A program made the position numbers and the translations under genes. Below, piece after piece: positions 1-7,717 of a DNA stretch of 17,549 bases (within the stretch, counting starts at the first letter, position 1; each line of letters opens with the position of its first letter). Below the pieces are notes generated by a model, which worked only from the letters and a program-made list of their open reading frames with translations, had not been told where the DNA came from and did no database searches. Source of the stretch: Candidatus Thalassarchaeaceae archaeon (GTDB lineage Archaea > Thermoplasmatota > Poseidoniia > Poseidoniales > Thalassarchaeaceae). The stretch is taken from positions 1 through 17,549 of the forward strand of contig JAQXFA010000045.1 of the NCBI GenBank assembly GCA_029250565.1, given 5' to 3'.

Positions 1-445
1 CGTCAGATAGAGGTGTTATTGCGCCTTTTTCAACATTTCCAAAGCGTTGTAAATCAAGAGTTTGGCCGCTAACAATTGTATCCAAACATTGTCTGATTAT
101 TTTCTGATCAGCGTCTGAAAATCGCTCTAAAGAACTAACAACTTCACTAACTTTTTCTAGTAATTTTGCCTCGTCAGGATTAGTCTGAAGTTGTGCTAAA
201 TCACCTAGATTTGGGGGGTCATCTCGATTGCCTTGAGCATACTCATTGTATTCCCTAATATTGTCAATTAATTGATTGGTATTACCGCTAGCAGAATCTG
301 CAATCGTGTCCGCCAATCTAGCCAACAGGTAGAGCAAACCAATTTGACCACGAATCTTTGTTGGTAAAACCTTCAAAGTTAGATAGAAAGAACGTGAGGT
401 TTGCTCAAGCAGAGAGTCAATCTCTGAACTGATTAATTTAGCCAT
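1..445 (-). CDS. Squalene/phytoene synthase family protein (partial, C-terminus outside window)
   Basis: Class I trans-prenyltransferase that would condense two prenyl diphosphates head to head (squalene, dehydrosqualene or phytoene as product). The reverse strand reads open from an ATG at 445 to the window edge, giving about 148 residues. They begin MAKLISSEID, and residues 16-50 (TSRSFYLTLKVLP then LLARLADTIAD) carry the first Asp-rich motif, DTIAD, at 46-50, which binds Mg-diphosphate. Further on, SGQTLDLQRF at about 128-137 matches the helix preceding the family's second half. The second Asp-rich motif lies beyond the edge. A strong Shine-Dalgarno (GGAGGTGG, 457-450) sits 4 nt before the start. 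The DTIAD form and the preceding LLARLAD resemble bacterial squalene synthases more than crtB, so I favour squalene synthase, but the product cannot be decided. It is divergent from another member of the same superfamily at 576. Confidence 0.88.
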   Translation of the reverse strand, partial: MAKLISSEIDSLLEQTSRSFYLTLKVLPTKIRGQIGLLYLLARLADTIADSASGNTNQLIDNIREYNEYAQGNRDDPPNLGDLAQLQTNPDEAKLLEKVSEVVSSLERFSDADQKIIRQCLDTIVSGQTLDLQRFGNVEKGAITPLSD

Positions 446-544
446 GACTCCACCTCCACTTGACCTGTTAGTAACCTGTTCTTGCCCCGGTATTAATCTC
501 TTTTCAAACGGAGGTTCACCTTGAACTACTCCAATCAATGTGTT

Positions 545-559
545 CGGCCCTTAGGGCCG
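545..559 (+). promoter_or_regulatory. Perfect short hairpin upstream of the phytoene synthase homologue
   Basis: CGGCCC-TTA-GGGCCG: 6-bp stem with a 3-nt loop, ending 16 nt before the ATG at 576. It lies in the 130-bp divergent intergenic region. A near-identical element precedes the L44e start (10276-10288). It could be a transcription-factor site or an RNA hairpin in the leader. It is not a terminator by its position. Confidence 0.4.
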
Positions 560-575
560 TTGGGTTCATTAAGAG

Positions 576-1838
576 ATGATAAACACACAATCAACGAGGC
601 GTATGTCGGAAACAGCGAACATCGGTGATTCGCACATCTTTGATGGTGCCTCTGAAAGTGATTTGAACTCTAATCAGCAAGAGCGATTAGAACAGATTCG
701 TTCAGCAGTTGAAATCTCTCGTGAGGCTGTAAAAGCGGTCAGTATAACGGCAATCGATTTGTTGAAAGAAATTCCCTCTTTCATGGCAGGTCTAGATTTT
801 GAAGCGGAGTTAGTCAACCCGTTTGCTCACATTGAGGCACCTATTTGGGAAGAAGAAACAGTCCCTCAAGAAATGATGGACGCTGCGTATGCATATTGTG
901 AACTTCTAACTCGTAAAGAAGCGGGTAACTTCTACCACTCGTTCAAATATCTGCCAGATGAACAGCGTAAGGCAATGTGTGCATATTACGCATTCTGCCG
1001 CCGAGCAGATGACATCGCTGATGGTGATTATGTGGATGTGTTCCCAGGTAGTGAAGGGGCTCAAGACCCAGAAGCAAAAGAATACCGTGAAAGCCTTGAG
1101 CTGTTGACTGGAGACAAAAGTGTGTTAGACGCACCAACATATCGTGACAAATTAGCCCAACTGTTCTTTTTCCGCAAAAAGTTGTCCACTGCCTACAATT
1201 GCCACGCATCTACAGATCCAATTTTCATGGCTCTGAAAGACACTGTTTCACGATTCAATGTTCCAAGAGAACACCTTGATGACTTGATTTCTGGTATGGA
1301 AGATGACCTATACACTAACCGTTACAGAACATTCGATGACCTGTACAAATACTGTTACCGAGTTGCTTCCACTGTTGGGCTTGTCTGCATTGAGATATAC
1401 GATTATGATGACCCTATGGCGGTAAAATATGCTGAGTCCTGGGGAATCTTCATGCAGATGACAAACATCTTGCGAGATGTTGCTGAAGATGCTGGCCGAA
1501 ATCGAGTTTACTTGCCTTTGGAAGATTTAGAACGGCATGGAATCAAGCCCAGTGAATTATCAGGCGACTTAGCCAATGACAAGCGCTGGCACGCTTTCTC
1601 TGCTGAATTCATTGAGAAGATTGAAACTTATCACAAGCGGGCTCTCAAATTGTTGCCGCTTCTGAACCGCAAGGCTCGATATTCGCCAGCAGCGATGATG
1701 GCATTTTATGGTTCAATATTGAAGAAGATCAAGAAACGGGATGGTAATATCTTCCACGGTCAAATCAAACTTTCAAAAGTTGAGAAAGTTACTCTGGCAG
1801 CAGCCATTTATGCCAAGCAGCGGTTTTTCCGTCTGTAA
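576..1838 (+). CDS. Phytoene/squalene synthase family protein with N-terminal extension
   Basis: Head-to-head prenyltransferase of the squalene/phytoene synthase family, cytosolic or membrane-associated, feeding carotenoid/retinal or squalene-type lipid synthesis. The 420-residue product has the first Asp-rich motif DDIAD at 145-149 (within YAFCRRADDIADGD), the MEDDLYTNRYRTFDDLYKYC segment at 241-260, and the second Asp-rich motif DVAED at 301-305, followed by GRNRVYLP. Both metal-binding motifs are intact, so an active enzyme is expected. About 95 residues precede the usual family start (PQEMMDAAYAYCELLTRKEAGNFYHSF); this acidic, low-complexity extension is not one I recognise. Start is uncertain: ATG 576 has no usable Shine-Dalgarno, while ATG 603 follows GAGG by 3 nt. 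No crtI, crtY or other carotenoid gene is in the window, so the symbol crtB is not assigned. The neighbour on the opposite strand is a second family member. Confidence 0.9.
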   Translation: MINTQSTRRMSETANIGDSHIFDGASESDLNSNQQERLEQIRSAVEISREAVKAVSITAIDLLKEIPSFMAGLDFEAELVNPFAHIEAPIWEEETVPQEMMDAAYAYCELLTRKEAGNFYHSFKYLPDEQRKAMCAYYAFCRRADDIADGDYVDVFPGSEGAQDPEAKEYRESLELLTGDKSVLDAPTYRDKLAQLFFFRKKLSTAYNCHASTDPIFMALKDTVSRFNVPREHLDDLISGMEDDLYTNRYRTFDDLYKYCYRVASTVGLVCIEIYDYDDPMAVKYAESWGIFMQMTNILRDVAEDAGRNRVYLPLEDLERHGIKPSELSGDLANDKRWHAFSAEFIEKIETYHKRALKLLPLLNRKARYSPAAMMAFYGSILKKIKKRDGNIFHGQIKLSKVEKVTLAAAIYAKQRFFRL

Positions 1839-1847
1839 TTGAAAACG

Positions 1848-1865
1848 CCCATCTTATAGGATGGG
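1848..1865 (+). other. Inverted repeat after the prenyl synthase gene
   Basis: CCCATC-TTATAG-GATGGG, a perfect 6-bp stem with 6-nt loop, 9 nt after the stop codon at 1838 and 52 nt before the ABCE1 start. No T-run follows, so it is not a classical terminator; it could stabilise the 3' end or mark the boundary before the ABCE1 operon. Function unproven. Confidence 0.35.
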
Positions 1866-1917
1866 AGCAGTAAGCATGAAACAATGAATCCAAGCCGAAA
1901 AGAATAGAGGTGAGTAA

Positions 1918-3690
1918 ATGAGGGTAGCAGTTCTTCTTGATGACAGATGTCAACCAAAGAAATGCGACGACCAATGTCATGCCTTTTGTCCACCTGTTCG
2001 CAACGGTCAGGAATGCATCGTTTTCCATGAGAAAACAAAGAAGACCATTATTTCAGAACAACTTTGCATTGGCTGTGGTATTTGCGTAAATAAATGTCCA
2101 TTTGACGCATTAGTAATTCAAAATCTACCTGAAGAATTGGAGTCTGACATGATTCATCGTTACGGGAGGAATGGATTCCGACTTTTCCGGCTACCAGCAC
2201 CGCGTGAAGAACAAGTGGTCGGTATACTAGGGCAAAATGGGATGGGGAAATCAACTGCAATCAACATTCTCTCAGGAAGCATCACACCTAACTTGGGTGA
2301 CTGGCATATTGAAGCAGCAGAGTGGGACGAGATTCTCAAGAGTTTACCAAAGGGAGAGTTACGAGATTACCTTGAACTAGTTGCTGGAACAGGGGTTAGG
2401 GTGGCTCTTAAGCCACAATATGTTGACCATATTCCTAAGGCATTCAAGGGACAAGTCGGTGAATTACTGGCTACTGTTGATGAGCGGGATGCAATGAATG
2501 AAGTCACAGCTGACTTAGGAATTGACCATTTACTGGAGAGAAATTTACCGCAACTTTCTGGCGGTGAATTACAGAGAGTTGCAATTGCTGCTACATTATT
2601 GAAAGATGCTGATGTATATTTCTTTGATGAGCCGTCCTCTTATCTCGACATTTTTGAGAGAATGAGGATTGTCAAAATATTGCAAAATCTATCCGAAGGA
2701 AAACGAGTCATCGTGATTGAGCACGACTTGGCTATTCTCGATGTTCTGTGTGACCTTGTTCACATTGTTTACGGAACTAGGGCTGCATTTGGAATCTTCA
2801 CCCCTGCACGTTCAACTCGTAAAGCAATCAATGCGTATCTTGACGGATTTTTAGTTGAGGAAAATGTACGGATACGCGATAAACCGATTTCTTTCGTCAG
2901 AGGTTCAGTCCGTGAAGAGGCGGTTGGATTACCTATTCTAGAATGGGGTGACTTAGAGAAAAAACTTGGTGATTTCAAACTCACAACAGGTACAGGTACA
3001 CTACATGAAACAGAAGTGGTTGGAGTAGTTGGACCTAATGCCACTGGTAAAACCACGCTAGCCAAGATATTTGCTGGTGAATTAGAGATGGATGCTGGAT
3101 GGTGCACTATGGAGGCAAAGGTTTCCTATAAGCCACAACACATTACTGCAGAATTCCCTGGTTCTGTACGTGAATGGCTAGATGCTGAAATTGGTAGTTC
3201 TTGGCATGTGGGTGAATTTCAAACTAGAGTTGTTAGGCCATTAGAAGTTGACAAGTTGTTGGAACTTGATGCGTCTCGCCTATCTGGGGGGGAATTACAA
3301 GCAGTCTCAATTGTAATCTGTCTTGGCCGGGATGCTGATATTTATCTGTTAGATGAACCAAGTGCTCATTTGGATGCTAATGCTAGAATGGAGGCGGCGA
3401 AGGCCATAAGGAGAACCATGGAATCTAATGAAAAATCAGCGATGGTGATTGACCATGACATATATTTCATTGATATCGTAAGTGACTCTTTACTTGTGTT
3501 TGAGGGCGAAGGGGGAACCGCAGGCTCTGCTATTGGACCACTATCACTTCGCAAGGGAATGAACCGATTTTTGAAAGGAGTTGGAGTTACTTTCCGTAGA
3601 GATCATGATTCAAAGAGACCACGTATCAATAAAGAAGCCAGCCAAAAAGACCGTGAGCAGAAGGCGAACGATGATTACTACTACAGTTGA
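1918..3690 (+). CDS. Ribosome recycling / RNase L inhibitor ATPase ABCE1 (RLI)
   Basis: Fe-S twin-ATPase that splits post-termination ribosomes into subunits together with aRF1/Pelota and remains on the small subunit during re-initiation; cytosolic. In the 590 residues: eight cluster cysteines, C11/C16/C20/C24 and C50/C53/C56/C60, form the N-terminal two-[4Fe-4S] domain. The first ABC domain has Walker A GQNGMGKST (105-113), signature LSGGE (213-217) and Walker B DVYFFDE (232-238). The second has Walker A GPNATGKTT (372-380), signature LSGGE (455-459) and Walker B DIYLLDE (474-480). The C-terminus ends in the family-typical tyrosine cluster. Length is normal for archaeal ABCE1. Start is supported by GAGGTGA (1907-1913), 4 nt upstream. 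The next gene begins 8 nt after the stop, so ABCE1 and the two nuclease-like genes are probably one transcript. Confidence 0.98.
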   Translation: MRVAVLLDDRCQPKKCDDQCHAFCPPVRNGQECIVFHEKTKKTIISEQLCIGCGICVNKCPFDALVIQNLPEELESDMIHRYGRNGFRLFRLPAPREEQVVGILGQNGMGKSTAINILSGSITPNLGDWHIEAAEWDEILKSLPKGELRDYLELVAGTGVRVALKPQYVDHIPKAFKGQVGELLATVDERDAMNEVTADLGIDHLLERNLPQLSGGELQRVAIAATLLKDADVYFFDEPSSYLDIFERMRIVKILQNLSEGKRVIVIEHDLAILDVLCDLVHIVYGTRAAFGIFTPARSTRKAINAYLDGFLVEENVRIRDKPISFVRGSVREEAVGLPILEWGDLEKKLGDFKLTTGTGTLHETEVVGVVGPNATGKTTLAKIFAGELEMDAGWCTMEAKVSYKPQHITAEFPGSVREWLDAEIGSSWHVGEFQTRVVRPLEVDKLLELDASRLSGGELQAVSIVICLGRDADIYLLDEPSAHLDANARMEAAKAIRRTMESNEKSAMVIDHDIYFIDIVSDSLLVFEGEGGTAGSAIGPLSLRKGMNRFLKGVGVTFRRDHDSKRPRINKEASQKDREQKANDDYYYS

Positions 3691-3698
3691 GTGATTAA

Positions 3699-5597
3699 AT
3701 GCCAGTTGTTCTACCACCAAGTGCAGGATATCTCGGTAAGAGTAGACGCCGAATTTCAGCAAGTGGTTTAGTCACATGGGAGCGTTGCCCTCGTCAATGG
3801 CATTATCGTAGAAGAATCGGACTCAATGATGCCACTAATCCTGAGATGATAATTGGATTAGTTGTTGAAGATGCTCTCTGTGGTCTTTTCATACAACGTT
3901 TTCCTGAAAACGGTACGGCAATGCCTGGGCTTGCAGAATGGGTGAATTTTAGTCGCCAAGAAAACGGATTGGGGAAAATTAGCCCTAATGATGAGGTTAT
4001 TATCTCAGATCTAGAATCAATTTCACAGTGGATGGAATTGGTTATTCCTTCACTAGTTGGAGAAGTTCAGAGGCTCTTACAAGCGCGTTGGGATGCAACT
4101 CAATGGAAAGCCGCAGGCCGTGATATCAAAGAAGTCAAAGATGAGCGAATTGAAAATCTAATACGAGGCGGAATCAAATTACAATTAGAGGAAGTTGAAA
4201 ACTGCTTCAATGCAGGTGGAGGACCACATCTCAACTCTTACAGAAATGCAGGTGACCCGTTCACGGTGCCAGCACCTTGCTGGGACGAAGCACCAGTAAA
4301 TCCCGGTGAAGATTCCAATCGAACCGCGGTAGATGGATTTGAAAAATCAGGTGATGTCACTATCTGGGAAGCTTGGGAAATCGCTAGGCCATGGGTCAAA
4401 GATCCAAGAATTGCTGCACCACAGAGGCTCTTCCATCCCGATGGTTGGGCTGCTGGTGAGATGGATTTGGTACACAGATGGGATGGGACAGTGAGAATCT
4501 GTGACATTAAGGCAAGCGCCGGAACTAGCGGATATTCTGCTGGATTAGCCAATCAACTTCGGTTTTACCAATGGCTATGGGGAATTACCCGTACCCACTC
4601 AGGAAGACCGAATAAAGGCGAAAGTGGCGGTGAACTTTCAGGTCTTGAAGGATGGTATTTGAATGGGCCACACCGAAAAATCATTGATTTGCTAGACGAT
4701 GAAAATCTCGAATCAGAATCCGCTCGTTGGAAAAATATTCACGAACAAATGACTCTTTCGGGACTGCATCCAACTCACCTCGCACCTGCCGATCCCGCAC
4801 CTTGGTTAACCCACGCGCCGGGAGGAAAAGCACAGCCCGTTGAAGATGAGCAGGAGGCAAAATCGTTGACATGTAAACGATGTACTGCGGCCGCATTTTG
4901 TGATGCGGCTCCAGAAAAAATACAAGCAAAAGCACTTGCTGCCTTAACGCCACCTGAACTTGGAAATCCTGAGAATTTGGTTGCTTCTTTGGTACCAAAA
5001 GCACCTTGCACAATGATTTCTGAAATACCTCGACGACTCAATGTTAAGGGTGAGGTAAAGGGACAATGGGGTCCACTCTCAAACCACTATGGCGAAGAAG
5101 TTAGAGGAGCAACAATTGTCGTAGGCAGCACGAATGTAACCATTGAAGAGATGGGTGCTGAATCATTCGGTGAAATCCCATCAGGTACTGAATTAGCCTT
5201 ACTTGATGTAGCTCCAGGGGTATGGCGGAGAATGACAAGATTATATCTTGATGAACATAGTTCAATCAAGCCAGCCAACGAAGTAGAGGATGTTGAATTT
5301 ACTAGACTGGGATTAATTCCAACCAAGGCTAACCTATCTGGGCAGGTTGTTAGCAGAGGTGGCCATAGTGGGGTAAACGCTAGAGGGAAGCCTTGGTCAA
5401 TGTCAACTTGTCACATATGGGACGGAGAATCAGTTGTCGAAGTTGTTGCCTTTGGCTCGGCAATTACTAGAACTTTTCAAAAATTAAAAGTTGGTGATAT
5501 TGTACGGATTCTAGCCGCTGAATTAGGATGGAGAGATGGAGTACCTCAAGTAAGAATTGACCAACGTAATACTCGACTCGAAGTCAAAGAGCAATAA
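3699..5597 (+). CDS. Cas4/AddB-like Fe-S PD-(D/E)XK nuclease with C-terminal OB-like domains, copy 1
   Basis: Predicted DNA exonuclease/endonuclease, 632 aa. What is visible: residues 18-40 (RISASGLVTWERCPRQWHYR) match the N-terminal helix of Cas4/AddB/Dna2-type nucleases, with C30 as first cluster ligand. The catalytic core is GEMDLV (D256), then CDIKAS (D269, K271), then the QLRFYQWL helix (Q286). The last three cluster ligands are C392, C395 and C401 (CxxCx5C). Thus the full PD-(D/E)XK set and the C...CxxCx5C Fe-S pattern are present. Residues about 445-525 and 540-630 read as two small beta-rich domains resembling OB folds (for example VVEVVAFGSAITRTFQKLKV). The OB assignment is by eye and less sure than the nuclease. 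No helicase motifs occur. It lies 8 nt after ABCE1 and 41 nt before its paralogue. Family knowledge suggests 5'-end resection of single-stranded DNA; its actual role is unknown. Confidence 0.85.
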   Translation: MPVVLPPSAGYLGKSRRRISASGLVTWERCPRQWHYRRRIGLNDATNPEMIIGLVVEDALCGLFIQRFPENGTAMPGLAEWVNFSRQENGLGKISPNDEVIISDLESISQWMELVIPSLVGEVQRLLQARWDATQWKAAGRDIKEVKDERIENLIRGGIKLQLEEVENCFNAGGGPHLNSYRNAGDPFTVPAPCWDEAPVNPGEDSNRTAVDGFEKSGDVTIWEAWEIARPWVKDPRIAAPQRLFHPDGWAAGEMDLVHRWDGTVRICDIKASAGTSGYSAGLANQLRFYQWLWGITRTHSGRPNKGESGGELSGLEGWYLNGPHRKIIDLLDDENLESESARWKNIHEQMTLSGLHPTHLAPADPAPWLTHAPGGKAQPVEDEQEAKSLTCKRCTAAAFCDAAPEKIQAKALAALTPPELGNPENLVASLVPKAPCTMISEIPRRLNVKGEVKGQWGPLSNHYGEEVRGATIVVGSTNVTIEEMGAESFGEIPSGTELALLDVAPGVWRRMTRLYLDEHSSIKPANEVEDVEFTRLGLIPTKANLSGQVVSRGGHSGVNARGKPWSMSTCHIWDGESVVEVVAFGSAITRTFQKLKVGDIVRILAAELGWRDGVPQVRIDQRNTRLEVKEQ

Positions 5598-5638
5598 TTG
5601 GGGAACTCTTGAAGAACCTTGGCCGCTAAGAGGGAATG

Positions 5639-7534
5639 ATGCCGGTCTTAGACCCACCAAGCGAAGACCCTGTTGGTCCTTACGCGAGGCTTTCACATAC
5701 ACAAGCAGATATGCATCGCCGTTGTCCAAAAATGTGGTATAATCGCTATATTCTTGGATTATTAGGCGGCTCTCCGCCAATTTTTGCAATGGGTCACGCT
5801 GTTGAAGGGGCATTGAACAGAGTGATGCGAGATTCGCCCGTATTAGTCCCCCATGACTCACCATCAGAAACTTTTGATTCGCCTCTTGAAGAGGTTGATA
5901 TTTCAGGTACAGGGAATGTAGTTGTCCGTCCGTCAACTCAGGCAAATGCAAATTGGCCGGGACTAAACCTTCCTACCCTAGATGTATCAGAATGGCCACG
6001 AGAACGACTACAGATTACAACATGGGCCAAGGCAAGAGCTCGAATTCACTTTGAAAGAGAATGGACACAAGCGAAGAATGAATGGTTAGAAGATCCTAAC
6101 CGAGTTGGAGATTGGGACGTTTTTGAGGAAAAAAGAAAGGAAGAAGCGTGTCAAATGGTATTTGCTGGAATAGAGTTCCACCTTGATGAAGTGGAAGATT
6201 GCATGAAAGCAAATGGGGGGCCCACATTCAAAGACTGGCGTGAGGGAAAAAAACGCCCGAAATGGCCAGCACCTGATGGCTTTCCTTACACCCATTCAAT
6301 TACGCATCCATGTGCTGAATCATCGGGTGAAATTACTTTTGTTGAAGCATGGGAAGTAGCAAGGCCTTGGTTTTGTGACCCTGATGCAGGGCTATTTGCT
6401 TTAGCAGCAATTCATCCAGAAGGTTGGTTACAGGGAGAGTATGATTTGGTCTATAGATGGACAGGTAGCCCTAGAATCCATGATGTTAAAGCAAGTATTG
6501 GAACCTCAGATTTTTCCTTTGGATATCCTGAACAATTAGCAACATATGCGTACCTTTGGTGGAGTACACACGATAGAAAGGAGTTGGTTACAGAATTAGA
6601 AATATGGTATCTTGGGGTTCCAGTTAGAAAAAAGATCCATCTGCCAGATGAAAAATCATTAATCAGGCTTGAAAATCGCCTCAAACCACTTCACAAGAAA
6701 CTCAAGATGTCTGAGCACAATCCAGAAAATGAGTACCCTGGGAATCCAGCTCCGGTCAGGACTTTTGCACCTGGTGGAGTCCTAACAGACTCGCCACCAT
6801 TGACTGGAATGGCAAGATGTGATTCATGTGAGTATCAACTTGTTTGCAGTGAATCACCTCATAAAGAAGAATTATTGAAAGGCGGATCAACTAAATTTTC
6901 TCCAACATCAGAGGCACAAGTAAATTGCACACCTATTGGAGACATTGACCCATTCGTGACGGTTAGGGGAACCGTTAGGGAACCAAATATGGTAAAACAA
7001 TGGCCAAAGTTTGAGAAAGAATATCTTGAGTTCTTTCTTGATATAGGGCCAGGTGAATGGTTGGCTGTAGTCATCAGACAAGATAGCCCGAATATTCCAT
7101 TTGGTTTTGAACATGGAGCAACTGTCCGAATTAAAAATGGGATTATTGCTTCTGGCTGGAAAAAAAGTTTGGGTGCTCACAAGCGTCTTGATGTTTCAGC
7201 GAGTGGAACCATCGAATTGGCCCCTACATCGACTGAAGATGATGTGTCTTTTGCGAAATTAATTCCAGAGGAGTACAACGTCCACGCGCGTCTTTACAAC
7301 TTTAATCACCAAGAAGGAAAATGGGCTGCTAAACTGATAGATGAAACTGGCTCAGCATCATTTCAAGTCTGGGGTGGCGATGAAAAATCACGTGTAGTTC
7401 TTGAGGGATATAACCCCGAAAGGGGTGACGAAGTGGTACTTGTTGGGGCGCAGGCAAAGGATCAGTATGGACAAATTGTGCTTCAAGCAAGAGTAACCAA
7501 AACATTTGCAACTAGACTTCGCCCAAAACCATAG
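5639..7534 (+). CDS. Cas4/AddB-like Fe-S PD-(D/E)XK nuclease with C-terminal OB-like domains, copy 2
   Basis: Paralogue of the upstream gene, 631 aa from this start. It keeps the same layout: first cluster cysteine C29 (HRRCPKMWYNRY), catalytic GEYDLVYR (D269), HDVKAS (D282, K284), PEQLATYAYLW (Q299), then C394, C397 and C403 (CxxCx5C). Two C-terminal beta-rich, OB-like segments follow at about 438-520 and 545-620. Nothing essential is missing, so both copies look functional. Copies are clearly divergent in sequence, so the duplication is old. ATG 5636 is also possible, but AGAGGG (5629-5634) is 4 nt from ATG 5639 and only 1 nt from 5636. The 5639 start also gives MPVLDPPS, which lines up with MPVVLPPS at the start of copy 1. 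It is probably co-transcribed with ABCE1 and copy 1, and ends just before the convergent tRNA-Ser. Confidence 0.85.
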   Translation: MPVLDPPSEDPVGPYARLSHTQADMHRRCPKMWYNRYILGLLGGSPPIFAMGHAVEGALNRVMRDSPVLVPHDSPSETFDSPLEEVDISGTGNVVVRPSTQANANWPGLNLPTLDVSEWPRERLQITTWAKARARIHFEREWTQAKNEWLEDPNRVGDWDVFEEKRKEEACQMVFAGIEFHLDEVEDCMKANGGPTFKDWREGKKRPKWPAPDGFPYTHSITHPCAESSGEITFVEAWEVARPWFCDPDAGLFALAAIHPEGWLQGEYDLVYRWTGSPRIHDVKASIGTSDFSFGYPEQLATYAYLWWSTHDRKELVTELEIWYLGVPVRKKIHLPDEKSLIRLENRLKPLHKKLKMSEHNPENEYPGNPAPVRTFAPGGVLTDSPPLTGMARCDSCEYQLVCSESPHKEELLKGGSTKFSPTSEAQVNCTPIGDIDPFVTVRGTVREPNMVKQWPKFEKEYLEFFLDIGPGEWLAVVIRQDSPNIPFGFEHGATVRIKNGIIASGWKKSLGAHKRLDVSASGTIELAPTSTEDDVSFAKLIPEEYNVHARLYNFNHQEGKWAAKLIDETGSASFQVWGGDEKSRVVLEGYNPERGDEVVLVGAQAKDQYGQIVLQARVTKTFATRLRPKP

Positions 7535-7555
7535 TTATCACTCAATTCTAATGAT

Positions 7556-7641
7556 TGGCTCCGAGAGGGAGATTTGAACTCCCGCGTCACGAGGACAGTG
7601 GATTTCGAATCCACCGCGATACCGGGCTATGCGATCTCGGC
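7556..7641 (-). tRNA. tRNA-Ser (anticodon CGA), CCA encoded
   Basis: Read on the minus strand: acceptor GCCGAGA pairs with TCTCGGA except at 1-72; the anticodon arm GTGGA-TTCGAAA-TCCAC gives anticodon CGA (reads UCG, serine); the 14-nt variable arm TGTCCTCGTGACGC contains a GTC/GAC stem typical of class II tRNAs; the T arm is GGGAG-TTCAAAT-CTCCC; discriminator G73 is followed by an encoded CCA (7558-7556). Oddities: G1 faces A72, and the D stem has only G10-C25 and C11-G24 before an A12/C23 mismatch (or a shifted C9-G26 pairing). No intron is seen. Confidence 0.93.
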
Positions 7642-7668
7642 TAGGTAATCTGCCCGAGCAATCTGACT

Positions 7669-7677
7669 GAAATAAGC
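7669..7677 (-). promoter_or_regulatory. Possible TATA box of tRNA-Ser
   Basis: GCTTATTTC on the minus strand, about 28-36 nt upstream of the first tRNA base, at a position suitable for an archaeal TATA element if transcription starts a few bases before the mature end. No clear BRE is visible. Weak support. Confidence 0.3.
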
Positions 7678-7717
7678 GTGGTGATGAGTTCAAGTGGGAG
7701 TGACGATTCGCCAAACT

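Noticed and set aside
1848..1865. Intrinsic terminator after the prenyl synthase gene
   Set aside because: A stem-loop exists but no T-run follows, and archaeal termination relies mainly on T-rich tracts; recorded only as an inverted repeat.
5523..5951. 142-codon minus-strand open frame between the two nuclease genes
   Set aside because: Covers the end of copy 1 and start of copy 2 in antisense; no family resemblance.
3699..7534. Cas4-like nucleases as part of a CRISPR-Cas locus
   Set aside because: No repeat-spacer array and no cas1, cas2 or effector gene in the window; the proteins are about three times the length of Cas4 and carry extra C-terminal domains.
7534..7645. tRNA-Ser as an integration site for a mobile element covering the nuclease genes
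   Set aside because: No integrase, no repeated copy of the tRNA 3' end and no direct repeats flanking the region are visible.
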